Of a stretch of 64,000 nt of DNA, positions 11,570 to 23,600 are shown one piece after another. A model generated the notes under the pieces. The model saw only the letters and a list, made by a program, of their open reading frames with translations. It did no database searches and was not told where the DNA came from. Both the position numbers and the translations under genes were made by a program. The DNA lies in NCBI RefSeq assembly GCF_030052815.1, contig NW_026614806.1:3005953-3069952 (forward strand), written 5' to 3'. Within the stretch, counting starts at the first letter, position 1. The number at the start of each line of letters is the position of its first letter. The stretch comes from Hevea brasiliensis (Eukaryota > Streptophyta > Magnoliopsida > Malpighiales > Euphorbiaceae).

Positions 11570-12100
11570 GCTAGTAGCTAATGGTCCCTCTTATGAGTTT
11601 CTCTGCTAGACAACTTCCACGGATTTCTTAGCTAAATATTAGTTCTATTTCAACACCTGCATACACGAAGGTACTACTTCCTTTCTCTCCAAAATTGACA
11701 AATGAGAATGACAAAATTTATCCTTTTGGGGGAATTCACAATGTTAGTTAATCTCAAGAATACCTTATTTATCTCGAGAGCAGGAAGAGGAAGCATTAAG
11801 AAGCTTGAACTTGTGATATGAGGAAAATGGGTTATTAGATAATGTGAATGAAGTTAGATGCATGCCATTGGCTAGTGTAATCGATGTTCTTTTCAGTAAA
11901 AGAATGAAGAATAGATTATATGAATGGCTTGATGGGTTATTTAGGAATGGAAATGGGGGGTCTCAGTTATAGGGGACATCAAATCACTCTAGACAATAGT
12001 TCTAAACTATTTTCTATAATATGCGGTAGCTCTTTGTCTAAATGGTTTCACTTCTTTTCAGCTTAAGTTAATTCATTTGGTAATACGCTGCTTTGACTTA
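11570..12100 (+). pseudogene. Possible captured gene fragment, product unknown
   Basis: This stretch is noticeably less AT-rich than everything around it and has a protein-like look. One open segment (11817-11972, 51 codons) includes the residues VNEVRCMPLASVIDVLFS. A +1 shift continues open at 11968-12066 with LDNSSKLFSIICGSSLSKW. Upstream, other frames show short charged stretches before stops (about 11770-11816). The pattern suggests a frameshifted exon fragment, perhaps carried by the surrounding Helitron-like DNA, since these elements often capture gene pieces. I do not recognise the family. It could also be chance coding potential in less AT-rich non-coding DNA. Confidence 0.25.
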
Positions 12101-12117
12101 TTTTGTTTCAAATATGT

Positions 12118-12391
12118 TTCAAATTAATAAATTGATAGGTGTAAATGGCCATGATGATTCTGTTACAATTAATAAAAGTGAATAGGCTCTGTTTCAAATT
12201 GTACCTCATTTAGCCTAATTAAATAAAAAAATTAATGAGTCTATATTTTAATTTTTTTTTAAAAAATTAATTTTTATTAACCTAATAAAATTGAAAAATT
12301 AATAGCCAATATTTAAAAAAAATTCTAGTAATTTTTATCGAAAGAATGTTTCATTAATTTCTAATTAATGGCCCAACCCATTGTTATTTAA
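12118..12391 (-). repeat. Long inverted repeat, right arm
   Basis: This is the right partner of the arm at 8254-8521, in reverse orientation. Its left edge starts just inside TTCAAATTAATAAATTG and its right edge fades after CATTGTTATTTA. Beyond the arm the sequence returns to the AT-rich mosaic, here with several words inverted relative to the left block. The arms may be one mosaic unit present in both orientations rather than the ends of one element. Confidence 0.75.
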
Positions 12392-13809
12392 CGGAAAATG
12401 TTAGTTAACAAGTATTAAAAACCTCACAATGAGTGAATTAAATTGACTTAATTCTTTTAAATTAAGATTAGATCTAACTATAAAATTGAAAAAGAATTTA
12501 AAAAGAATTAAATTGTAAACAAGATACATAAACTTTAAAAATATATTCAATTTAAAACTATTCTAAATTTAGTCCTCAATTGATATAAATTTAGTGGGCT
12601 AATAAAAATTTTATTTATGTACTTACTTACAATTACTTAATTTAGATTAATTGGGTCATATTAGGTCTATTGGCCAAATAAAACCAAAAACTTTTGGGCC
12701 ATACTTAAAAACAATTTTAACTTTGGTAATATATTATAACATTCAGATATATAGGCTAATAATAGATAAAATAACTTGACCTAGGTGTTTTATGTATCTT
12801 GCTCACAATTTAAATGAGGTATATTTAAAAATTAAAATGTGATCAGTATTAATGTCATTGTGAACAAGGTATATTTAAAAATTAAAATATGATTTGGTGT
12901 TAGATGGATTATAACATTTAGATATATGGGGTTATAATTTACCCAATATTATAATAAAAAATATATTTAATTACATAATTTAATTCACTCAGTAAGGTCC
13001 AATTAATGTAATAAATTGAAAGCTTTTAATAATTAACAAAACTGGGGTTGTTTAGCGTATATTATTAAAAATAACAGATTCTTATAATATGACTAAATCT
13101 AAATGTGAAAATAAAAAATTAGTACAGCCCCCAAAAAAAAAGAATATCTACATAAAAATTAGTGAGCTCATATTCTAATAATCGGCATAAATTTTAATTT
13201 ATACACTAGGTACATGCACTAATATTTTATTATTAATAAAAATTTATTGGGCTCAAAATAAATTTACTTAAAAATAAATTTAAAATTTATTAGGGACTAA
13301 TTTTTATTAATTGAAAAAACTAGTGACCCATGTTTTTATTTTTATCGAAGATTAATATTTTTAATATTAATTTAAATTTAATAAAAAAATGTTATTTAAT
13401 GATAATATTTAATTGGCCCACGTATAGCTATTCATAATCAGCCTTTGATTATTAACTATAAAAAATAAATAAGTGATAGCCCCCATGATTTTTTAATTGA
13501 ATTAATGATATTAATTCAGAATCTAATATGTCTAACATAAAATATTCAAATTGTCAATTATTTAACCTTATTCATGTGATTAATGGTATTGCTCATTTTA
13601 AAATAATTTAGTTTAATTTATTGGCCACTTTAAATTAATCTTATTTTTTACTTAAAAATAAAATAAAAAATCTAAATTATAATTAGTATTCTAACTTTTA
13701 TAGACCTAATCTTATTAGCCAATTTTTGTGATATTAGGTCAATAAAATTGAGTACTAATTTTTTTTTTTAATTGTAACACACCCACATTTAAAATACTCT
13801 AAATTTATA
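12392..13809. repeat. AT-rich mosaic, second block
   Basis: No gene is visible. Diverged words of the 2495-8574 mosaic return here. Examples are TATTATAACATTTAGATATA near 12730 and 12910, CTCACAATTTAA near 12800, GAGCTCATATTCTAATAAT near 13165, and AAGAATTAAATTGTAAAC near 12505, which is inverted relative to 6740. Orientation is mixed. The block is bounded on the left by the inverted-repeat arm and on the right by a Helitron-like 5' end. Confidence 0.5.
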
Positions 13810-13960
13810 TTTATACTATATCTAAATGTGGGAATAGGGGAGAACATTAGCATTGCAAAAAATGCCCTCCATTCTTCAAATTAATTACAATTATATTTTT
13901 ATTATTTAAATTAATTTGAATGATTGAAAAAATTTAAAATTTTTAGTCCTACTGTCACAC
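13810..13960 (+). mobile_element. Helitron-like 5' end fragment
   Basis: The + strand reads TTTATACTATATCTAAATG, a GGGAATAGGGGAGAAC block, then AAAATGCCC and a TTAATTACAATTATATTTTT tail. This is the same order as the minus-strand 5' ends at 17561 and 18542 (TCTATACTATATATAAATTA, GGAAGAGG, AAAATGCCC), so it is a third copy in opposite orientation. The usual TC start is TT here. The homology stops at about 13960, where a different segment begins. Confidence 0.5.
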
Positions 13961-15690
13961 CCTACTCCTCGTAAGATATAACATGCTCCCGTAGTACACC
14001 TAATGAATTACCGTACTTCGCCTACCAGTAACCCATTAAATATACTACAAGGGATTTTAAAACAATTTTCGTTCATTTTTAAATTGGTGAGTAAATTTTT
14101 TTTTTTCAGATATTAAAAACCTTTATTTAAAGTCCAAACATAAATTAAATTTTTAGATATTTAAAATTTTCACAATTTTTACAAAAATTTCGGCAGAGTG
14201 CCGTATGTATTTGAGAAAACAGTTCTTCAAAACTTGAAAATAAATATACTCGCAATATATTTCTCAATCACAACTCCATTATTCAATCTCATTTCACAAA
14301 TCAGCACAAGCAACTCAATATACAGTTTAAATTAAATCAAATATTGAAACATCTCATTAAGGTAACAAAATTAATATTTACATTCATGGGAGCATTAAAA
14401 ATTTAGTAGTGCAAAACTTTATAAGTACATAAAATCTCAAAATAACCTTACAATAATTTGTATTTGATTACAATCCAAAAATATATTACAAAAGAGTTGG
14501 TACAACTGCTCAAAGGAAATTTCATTCATATAATTACAGAATTACATCAAAATCTAATGTACAAGGGTATACCTATGATATACCCGAAGATAGTCTTACT
14601 AAGTCTTTCCGTAATCTTGCTCAGCTACTTTATATTTTCTTTCACTTGCGACAGCATACAAAGCTATCGCTGAGTGGTGAACTCAATGGTGCACAAACTA
14701 ATAATTTAAAACTTAATACAATTTATGCTTTGACAACTCATAATAAATAAAAATTTAAAATTTCTAAATTCTTCAAAATTCATGCAAATTATTCATTTGA
14801 ATAACATTTTGATTAAGTAGTAACTATTTATCTACATTTCTTTTAAATCATGAAACAATATAAAAATTTTGGATCATTGACAAATTATTTATTTCAACCA
14901 CTATTTATCAACTATGCATAATTTACAGGGCGTTGTCAAAAATTCACACAGTTGGGCCCATGATACAAAATTCATAATAGATACCGTATTGTACACCACG
15001 ACATTTCAAACTCTCCCAATAATCGAGGATAAAAGGAAAGAACAAAGACTAACTAGTATATATGAGTACTCATCCAATCTCTTCCCCAACTGGCAAGCCA
15101 GAGAGGAAGGAATTCATCCCATCTAGTGGAGGAGATATCTTACTAGACAAGCTAATGAGAATTCAAAACATATTGCAATATCAACTGTGATTTCAAATCA
15201 TATTCAAAATAATTTCTATTTACAAAAATGTTTATAAACCATTAACATATTTAATCATTATAAATTCATACTCAAGGTTGGCAACACATCAAACTTAAAA
15301 TTTACAATCCTCAAAAGCATGCAATAAATTCTTAAATGGATAAGAAAATTTACAATTAATTTATACAATTTCATTCACAAATTAAAATTCTCAACACAAC
15401 AAAAATCATAAATCATTCAATAAACTTGTTCAAATCAATTTGGAAGTGAAAAATAACAAAAGAGTTAGTTGTGCACAAACCTTTTATCTAGACTTGTCTT
15501 GGTTATATATTGGATTTCCAAAAACAGCTTTATATAAATGTATAAAAGGGGAAGACAACAGGATTTCCCAAGATACCCTTCATAATTTCTATTATTTACA
15601 ATTATCTTATTTTTTATTATTTAAATTAATTTTAGAAACTATCCTATTAATAAATATAATAGTATTTAAATAAGACTTATAAATTCAATT
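13961..15690 (+). mobile_element. Unclassified transposon-like segment
   Basis: This segment of moderate base composition begins TGTCACACCCTACTCCTCG exactly where the Helitron-like homology is broken. It contains TTCGGCAGAGTGCCG near 14190, a TGGGCCCATGATACAAAA stretch near 14955, a CCAACTGGCAAGCCAGAGAG stretch near 15090 and a TTGTGCACAAACC stretch near 15470, with GTGCACAAAC also near 14690. Open frames of 70-77 codons exist (14458-14673, 14914-15126, 15440-15673), but none has a domain, and the sequence between them is non-coding in style. No long terminal repeats, polyA tail or polyprotein were found. I infer a non-autonomous inserted element. Its right limit is uncertain. Confidence 0.4.
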
Positions 15691-16631
15691 TTAATTAGAA
15701 CTAACTTATCTAGATAATTTAATTGGTTATTAATTAATTTTTTTTTTGGACTTATTAAGGATGGATGATGAACGATTAATTTTAATTGGTCATTAAAAAA
15801 TTAAAAAATGTTGAGTAAAATATGAATAGAAAATTATTAGTTTTAAAATATTTATTGCATTAGGATTCTAAATAGATTATAATAATTTTTATTAAAATTA
15901 TGAAAAAATAAGTATGAAAATGCAGGTGGAGGACATACAAAATGACTAAAAAAATATTACAAATTAAATACACTTATAAAATATGAAATTATAATAAAAT
16001 ATAATTAAGTTATGCATTTTAATAATATAAATGTCAGCATTAAAAAGTAAAGAAATCCTATCATAAGTTAACATCTTAATTTAATTAGACAAGTAATTTT
16101 AATCCAAATAAAATTATATTTACTAATAAATTTTGTCAATTAAATTTATATTTATTAGGTTAGATATATTGAAATTTTTTGAAATTAATATATATAACTT
16201 TAATTATTTATGTTAATTATGATAAACACAAAATTCAATGTCAAAATATATTATTGAGCTAAAAAACTTTTAAAAAAAATCAACCATTATAATTTTAATT
16301 TACTTTTATAATTATTTATTTATTTTAATTTCAATTTTTATAATTATTAAGTCAATTTATTTAATAAAATTCAATAAAAATTATTAGACTTCTAAAATAA
16401 CATGAGTGATATTATTATGGCAATTTTGGTGAAAGAAGAATTCTTTTATAAAAAGAAAAATCCAAAAAAAAAAGAAATATCTAATTATTAGTTTGGGAAT
16501 CTAATTGTTATTGACTTCTACTAAAGCAGTTAACATAACTAAAAAAAGCCAAGATCCTTAGTTTTATTTAATCAAGTTTTGGGGAATAAAAATGGAAAAA
16601 TGCTTCTATTGGATTCCATTAAAAACATGGT
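15691..16631. other. AT-rich sequence, nothing recognised
   Basis: I see no gene, clear repeat or terminus here. The stretch contains long A/T runs and short open frames only. It separates the unclassified segment from the duplicated cluster. Confidence 0.6.
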
Positions 16632-16880
16632 TAATATTAATATTGATAAAATTTTTAATTTAAATTAGTTATATATATATATTTTCAATTTTAGTGCAAA
16701 TTAGAGTTAGTTTTCTTAAAAAAAAAGTAAACATAATAAATTTTATATTTAATTGAATTAAGTATAAGTTGAACTAAGAATTTTAAATTTATACGAATTT
16801 TAAAATTAATAATTTAAAATTTATATAGACTTTAAAATTATTTAAATAATAAAAATATAATTATATTTAATTGGAAGAAT

Positions 16881-17202
16881 TATGTTAATTCATAATTATA
16901 TTTTTATCTTATAGTTAAATATTACATAATTAGTAAATAGTTAAAAGGTATATTATATGATATAATTATACTATTATATTATATAATATACTTAATTTGA
17001 AGTTATATATGCACCTTATAGTGAAAGAATATATTATTTGGATATAACTAAAAGATATATTATATGTAATACTAATTCAAGTATGACTTTTTAAGGAAAT
17101 AATTACATAAAATTATTTCAAGAACTAAGAATTGAACCGGAACCAAAGAATTGACAACCGTACTGAACCAGAACCGAAAAAATGAAAAACCAAACACCCC
17201 TA
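16881..17202 (-). mobile_element. hAT-like MITE, truncated inverted copy
   Basis: The reverse complement matches 19990-20290 in order: TCGGTTCTGGTTCAGTACG-type start, CTTGAAATAATT, ATTATTTCCTTAAAAA, ATAATATATCTTTTAG, TATTTACTAATTATGTAATA and ATGTTAATTC. Its outer end reads TAGGGGTGTTTGGTTTTTC on the minus strand, a typical hAT-family terminus. The other half is missing, so this is a truncated copy inserted in copy 1 of the duplicated segment. Confidence 0.65.
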
Positions 17203-17226
17203 ATAAATAAATAAATAAATAAATAA

Positions 17227-17292
<66 letters not shown>
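17203..17292. repeat. (AAAT)n(AT)n microsatellite
   Basis: An AAAT/TAAA tetranucleotide run of about seven units passes into an AT run of about 30 units. It starts directly at the outer end of the hAT-like MITE. Confidence 0.95.
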
Positions 17293-17296
<4 letters not shown>

Positions 17297-17508
17297 TTGA
17301 TTTTATTTTTCATTTTTCACTTATTAATTTCTTATTTTAATTAATTACTTTTTATAAAATTTTATATTTAATTAAAATTATAGTATAAGTAGGAGTAAGA
17401 ATTTTAGACTAATATGAGCTCTAAAATTAAGAATTTTAAATTTATTCAAACATTAAAACTAATTTAAATAATAAGAATATAATTGTAATTAATTTAAAGA
17501 ATGAAGGG

Positions 17509-17561
17509 CATTTTCGGTAAAGTCAATGTTCCCCCTCTTCCTAATTTATATATAGTATAGA
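17509..17561 (-). mobile_element. Helitron-like 5' end, minus strand
   Basis: Minus-strand reading starts TCTATACTATATATAAATTA at 17561, then GGAAGAGGGGGAAC and AAAATGCCC. TC plus an AT-rich stretch fits Helitron 5' ends. The same design is seen at 18542 (minus) and 13810 (plus). Confidence 0.5.
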
Positions 17562-18002
17562 CAAATAAATTAATATTAATTATTATAATAAACAATTAAT
17601 GACAATTGAAAGATACATTAATCGTAAGAATGTTAGTAAAGCAATTTGAGTAATTACGTTGAAGTATAAATAATTTTCTTTTAATTATCATTAATTTTTA
17701 GGAATTTCATCCCAAGATAATTGATTAATTTGAAATTTTATGTCTATTTAATTTACAGATTTTTTGTTTGTTTTACAAACTCTAAATTTACTATATCAAC
17801 TTCTTTTACTTATGGTTTTAATGATGAATATTCTTAAAAGTGATTATCTTTAATACATGCATTACAAATACTATTTATAAAAACAACATAATATGTGCAT
17901 TGCTAATAATAGTATAAGAGGATGGTATAACCTAAACTATATAAATATATATAAATAACAAAATCAAAGAAATTATAAATTATGTAAATAGTAAAAATAA
18001 AG

Positions 18003-18805
18003 AGGATTGGTTTATATTAATGTTTATAAATTTTTAATTTAAATTAATTTTATATATTATTTGTTAATTGCAGTGCAAATTAGAAGTAGTTTTATTTAAA
18101 AAAAATAAATGTAATTAATTTTATATTTTATTGAAGTTTAGTATAAGTAGAATTGAGAATTTTACATTTATTTGAATTCTAAAATTAAGAATCTAAAATT
18201 TATAGAAACTTTAAAATTAATTTAAATTATAAAAATATAATTGTAATTAATTGGAAAAATAAAAGGTATTTTTTGCAAAATCAATGTTCCCTCCCTTCCC
18301 ACACACACGTATATTAATTTTTTTTTTATTTTTCGCTTATTAATTTCTTATTTTAGTTAATCACTTCTTATAAAATTTTATATTTAAGTCAAGTTATAGT
18401 ATGAGCTCTTAAATTAAGAATTTTAGATTTATTTGAACATTAAAATTAATTTAAATAACAAAAATATAATTGTAATTAATTTGAACAATGAAGGGCATTT
18501 TTGATAGAGCAAATAGACTCCCCTTCCCACATATTGTATAGATAAATAAATGTAATATGAATTATTATAGTAAACAATTAAAGAAAGTTCAAAGATATAT
18601 CAATCTTAAGGATGTTAGCAAAACAATTTGAGTAATTAAATTGAAGTATAAATAATTTTCTTTTAATTATCATTAAATTTTATGAATTTCATTTCAAAAC
18701 TAATTGATTAATGTGAAATTTTATGTTTATTTAATTTATAGTTTTTTTTGCTTGATTTACAAACGTTAAAGTTACCATATCAACTTTTTTTAATTATGGT
18801 TTTAA
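18003..18805 (+). repeat. Duplicated segment, copy 2 (uninterrupted)
   Basis: The same two parts lie almost directly next to each other here (18003-18300 and 18318-18805). This shows what copy 1 looked like before the MITE and microsatellite insertion. Both parts end in a CCC(T/A)(C/T)CCCTTCCC-type block, consistent with two Helitron-like 5' ends in series on the minus strand. Confidence 0.65.
18490..18542 (-). mobile_element. Helitron-like 5' end, minus strand
   Basis: Minus-strand reading starts TCTATACAATATGTGGGAAG at 18542, then GGGAGTC and AAAAATGCCC. It is the duplicate of the end at 17561, carried in copy 2 of the duplicated segment. Confidence 0.5.
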
Positions 18806-19690
18806 GTATGACAAGACAGTTTTTTATTTGAATTAAAAAATCAAATCGATCTAAGTCATTTTGGTTTGATCTGTTCGATTTTTTAATTTAATTGATTTGA
18901 TCAATTATTATTTTCTATTTTTTTTTCTGTTTAGATCGGTTAATTAACCAAAATTTATGAAAAAAAACTGAACCAACTGATTATTTTTACTCACTCACAA
19001 TATTAGATGTTAAATCAAAACACGGACAAAATAAAATACTATATGTACCATTATTAAATTAATAAGTTGAAGCTTATTAAATTTAAATATTCTAATCAAT
19101 TATTAGAATTAGTGACCAACAAGTTATTGAATAAAATTATTTATTACATTAATATGATTATTAAATAAAAATATTTATATTGAAAACACATCCAATTCTG
19201 TTTTATAACAATGTAAAATAATATACTTACATCTTATGAAAAATTATCATCTATATCAATATTTATTAAAATCATTTAATAAATTCAATTGAAATAAAAT
19301 TTTAATCATCTACTTTAGTTGCGTCTTCAAGACCAATTAATATTAATATTATATTCAATATTCAATATAATTTTATAATAAAAAAATATTTAATTATAAA
19401 AATCTAATTATAAAAGAAGAAAATGAAATTATATTGGGTTAATATTATCCTTTCAAGATTTTGTTATTAAAAATAAATTAAATACATGAAATTATATAAA
19501 AACTTAAGAGTAAAATAAATTTATTATTTATTACATATATATCAAATTTACATATTTAGTAGACTAACAATTCTAATTATTTTTAAAATTTTATAATTAA
19601 AATATATTAAATTTGGTTTTAAATTATTTTAAATTAATATATTTAAAATTGCACATTTTTTCTCATTGTCTAAATAATAATGTCAAATGA
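18806..19690. other. AT-rich sequence with hAT-like scraps
   Basis: No gene is visible. Positions 18830-18990 carry short motifs such as TTGGTTTGATCTGTTCG and AACTGAACCAACTG, which resemble the TIR-proximal parts of hAT-like MITEs but lack a clear end. The rest is A/T-rich with nothing recognisable. Confidence 0.4.
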
Positions 19691-19866
19691 GAGATACAAT
19701 TGCATATTTATTCAATATTTAATGTATATTGAAAATACGAGATAATTCTCGTGAGATGACGGAATTGTAGACCAAAAACTGTCTCATTGGATCTTTTCCA
19801 ATGCAAAACAAAATTTTCACACTTACACAGCACCACGTGGGCTCGTCACTTTCCAAGCCCCACACA
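19691..19866. other. Less AT-rich island, unassigned
   Basis: This short stretch of higher GC contains an inverted repeat CGAGATAATTCTCG near 19738 and a G-box-like CCACGTGGGC near 19834. It may be captured non-coding gene sequence. No open frame or domain supports a gene. Confidence 0.3.
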
Positions 19867-20628
19867 TAGAGGTGTGTGGTTCCAATTTAGTTTAGGGTTT
19901 GTCTAAGAATCGAAATCGAATTGAAATTTCAATATAATTTCGATTGGGCTCTTCATTGTATCAATTCTGATTTGATATATTTCTCGATTCTTCGATTCCG
20001 ATTCGATATGATACGATTCCAGTTCGGTTCTCAATTCTTGAAATAATTCTATTTAATTATTTCCTTAAAAAAGTCATATTTGAATTAACATTTAAGTTTT
20101 GAATTGAGTTGTTAATAAATAATATATCATATAATATATCTTTTAGCTATTTTTAAATTATATGATCCTTAATTATAAAATGCATATATAATTTAGGATT
20201 AAATATATTATATAATATAAAATTTAACTATTTATTAATTATGTAATATTTAACTCTAAGATACTAATTGATTAGTGAATTAACATATATATAATATAAT
20301 AGTACATTTATAATTAAGAATTATAAAGTAATTTAATGTATATATAACTAAAATTATTAAGAAAATATAGAGAAATGAAATATAATATAGGTTGTGTTTA
20401 GTTTGTAATTAAATAGACATAGATAAATCTATATAATTATATTAAAAGTATATAATGCATCTAAAAAAATAGAGAAACACATATATAAATTTAGTTTTAG
20501 TTCGATTCTTAGTGAAAAATCAGAATCAAACTAAAGTATTAAAATAACTTCTATTTTGTATGATTTATATTGATTCGATATGATTTTCCAGTTTAATTTG
20601 GGACCCCTAAGAACCGTGTATAACCCTA
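19867..20628 (+). mobile_element. hAT-like MITE, full-length candidate
   Basis: The element is about 762 bp. The left end reads TAGAGGTGTGTGGTTCC and the right end, reverse-complemented, reads TAGGGTTATACACGGTTC, an imperfect pair of the plant hAT TAGGGGTGTNCA-GGTTC type. Subterminal GATTCGATATGAT words face each other near 20005 and 20575. The interior is A/T-rich without transposase. A clean 8-bp target duplication was not seen (CCACACAT and CCACATGC are only similar). An inverted truncated copy lies at 16881-17202. Confidence 0.6.
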
Positions 20629-23600
20629 CCACATGCATAAAAAAGTATAAAAAAGAGGACAAGATGGTATTTTTATTGTATCTTAGGAACAGTAAAAGTG
20701 TCTCTTATTTTAGTGTATAGTAATAATATTCTAGGCATTAATTAGAAATATTTTAAATAATTAAATAGAGCCAATAAAATTACTCAACCTAATTAGGCCT
20801 TTATATTAAAATTTAGTGGCCTATCAATTAATTCTAGTTTATTGGCTATACGATTAAAAAAAAAGTTTATTGGGCAACGTAAGACATAATTTTTATATGG
20901 ATAGTAGCCCATATCCGTTTTATATTGAATTTAAACATATTTAATTTTACTTACTTTAAGTTTTGGAAAACAAATTAAATTGTGAGCCCATATATTCTAG
21001 TACTTACAGTTTTCCATATTCTATATTTCAAATTATAAATTAGTAAGTTTAATTATTTTTTTAAGTAATTTGAAAATTTTTTATTAGTTTCATTAAAAAA
21101 ATTTAATGAGTTTATATTTTAATTTTAAAATATTAATTTTTAAATTTAAAGTGATATTTGATTGCTCAATTTGTACCATATCATTAATGTGATATAATAT
21201 TAAGATTAAAATATTTAAATGCAATCTTAATTGTTAGAATTGAATTTAAACCTTAATTGTGAATATTTTTAAACTATAATTTCAATTTATATTTTTTTAT
21301 TAAAATACATCTCAAATTATATTTTTATTTGGGTTATGATACTTATGGGTCAATATTTTAGTAATTTAAAAATTTTTTATTAGCCAAATTAAACAAACTC
21401 TTTAAATGTGGCCCATAGCATATTCTAATGAGATCAATAAAAATTAGGCATTATTTTTTTTTGTTAAGCTTAAAGGTTTATTTTAATTAATGTATTTTTG
21501 CATAAAATTAAATATTCAATAAAAAATAAACTTCAAATTATTATATTATATAAAAAATTCTTTTAATTGAGCTAGGCCAAATATCAAATTGAAACTTTTA
21601 ATATCCATAAGAATGTGAGGTTTCCTTTAACTAATAAAATTAGCGGGCCAATAATTCAAGCTTTTTTATTAGCTCAATTAAATAAAAAATTAATTTATAT
21701 TTAATTAGAAAAATTGGTTGCAATGATATTTATAACAACTAGACCTAAGTGCTTTATGAACTATTAAGTTTTTTACTTTATTAAAAAAACTAGACCAATA
21801 AAATTGTTTAATGTATTATTTGATTTAATAATTAAAAATTTTTTTATTAGGTCAATAAAACCCCAATTTAATATCTAGGTCTTATTCTCACATTTTACCA
21901 TATTCTTATTACTTGAAATATATAAAAAAAAAAATTATTAGTTAAAGGAAACTATTTAAAAACTAGTAGAGGGGATGGGCCGCAATTTCAACCTAGTTTT
22001 ATGTACTCATTATTTTTTAAATTCTAGTAATATTAATTAAATTTAAATGGTATTTTAGATTATTTTTATTAATTTTATGGCCAATAAATGTCCACAAATT
22101 TTTTAATTTTGTTACGTCAATAAAAATTAATTTTTAAAAATTAAAATATGGACTCATTATTTAAAAAATTAATGAGCTCATATTCTAATAATTTGAAACT
22201 TACTTTTTTTATAAATTTACTGTTAAATGTGGCCTAATTAAATTGAAGCTTATTATTAGTTGCTGAGCATCATAGTGTATCTACTTATGCACAAATTCTT
22301 ATTAGAAAATATCGATCCACATTAGATATATGGTCAATATTTTAGTAATTTAAAATATTTTTTACTAGCTTAATTAAAAAAAATAAATTTTCTCAGTATT
22401 TAAATATATCTAATAAAAATTAGGGCTGATAATTGATATTTTAGATTATATAATCATCATATATTAAAATGAACTAATCCTTTAATTTAAAAGATTACCC
22501 ATATTTCTAATTGTCACCAATGGATATTTTAATATGTTAATAAACTAATGACCGTTTAATATCTAAATGTTGGGCTAATAAAAAAATTTTAAATTACTAA
22601 AACATTGTCCATATATCTAATATGGGTTCATATTTTCTAAATAAAAAGATATTTTTTAGTGGTCCAATTTAGTTAAAAAAATTGTTATCAAAATAATTTT
22701 ATAGGCCATTAATTCCTTTTTAGATAACAAGTAATTAATTTTCTGAACTTTGAAAATATGGGCTAACCAATAAAAGTTTAAATTAATGGTCCATATATTT
22801 AATAATATGAACATTTATCTAAATAAGTGACTGATAAAGTATGATCCAGATTTTTTACTTGAATATTTTTAATTGGATTAAATTCTAAATTAATGATATA
22901 TTAAAAAATTTGGAACAATTAAAATATTTGAAATATGGCCATATTTTATGTGTCAATTTTTTTATTACTTAAAAATAAATTTAAAAAATATAATATGAAT
23001 TAAGTAAGCTTATTAGATTAAAAATATTAATTAATGAAAGTGATATTAAATTGTTATATCCATATAAAGTATAATTTCATTTCTAAATATTGAAAATGAC
23101 AATTAAAATATTGGCCCAAATGTTATAAATTCATGGTCTATATCCAACTAAAACTAGTATATTTTAATAAAGAAAATATTAATTGATGATTGGTAGTCAT
23201 ATAACTGATCTAATGACGGATGTAGTCGAATTTGGGCCATATTCAAATTATGACCCTATTCTTTTCTTTTTATGGGGATATCAATATTTTTATACGCTTA
23301 TTAATTTCTTTTTATGAAGTTAACTGTTAATTTTTTAATACCAATGAATATTGAGTTTTTATTAAATTCAATTTTTAAAAAGCTAGGTCATTGTTATATT
23401 TAAATAAGAAAATTAAGCAATTTTTTATAAATTAATATAAATTTATTTTAGTTAAAAGACAGTTCGCCCATAAAATTTTTAATTAATATTGACTTAATTT
23501 AAATTAATTAATCGTATACTAAATAAAAGGGCCACATTAACTTTAAATTAATGACTTTAAATTTTAAAATTTTTTATCTAACACCTAGGTCAATATTTTG

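Larger units (their letters stand above)
16632..17840 (+). repeat. Duplicated segment, copy 1 (with MITE insertion)
   Basis: This copy consists of a first part (16632-16880), an inserted hAT-like MITE and microsatellites (16881-17301), and a second part (17302-17840). The first part matches 18003-18250 (AATTTTTAATTTAAATTA, GTGCAAATTAGA, AATATAATT). The second part matches 18318-18805 (TTATTAATTTCTTATTTTA, GAATGAAGGGCATTTT, GTTAGTAAAGCAATTTGAGT, TTATGGTTTTAA). Each part resembles Helitron 5' sequence read on the minus strand. Confidence 0.65.

Noticed and set aside
14458..15673. Three + strand frames of 70-77 codons as possible genes
   Set aside because: They are unrelated to each other, show no domain, and sit in a segment with the look of a non-autonomous element.
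13961..15690. LTR retrotransposon starting with TG
   Set aside because: No matching direct terminal repeat, primer-binding site, polypurine tract or polyprotein was found.
19834..19845. G-box-like CCACGTGGGC as a promoter element
   Set aside because: No gene lies downstream, and CACGTG-like boxes also occur inside the Helitron-like repeats.
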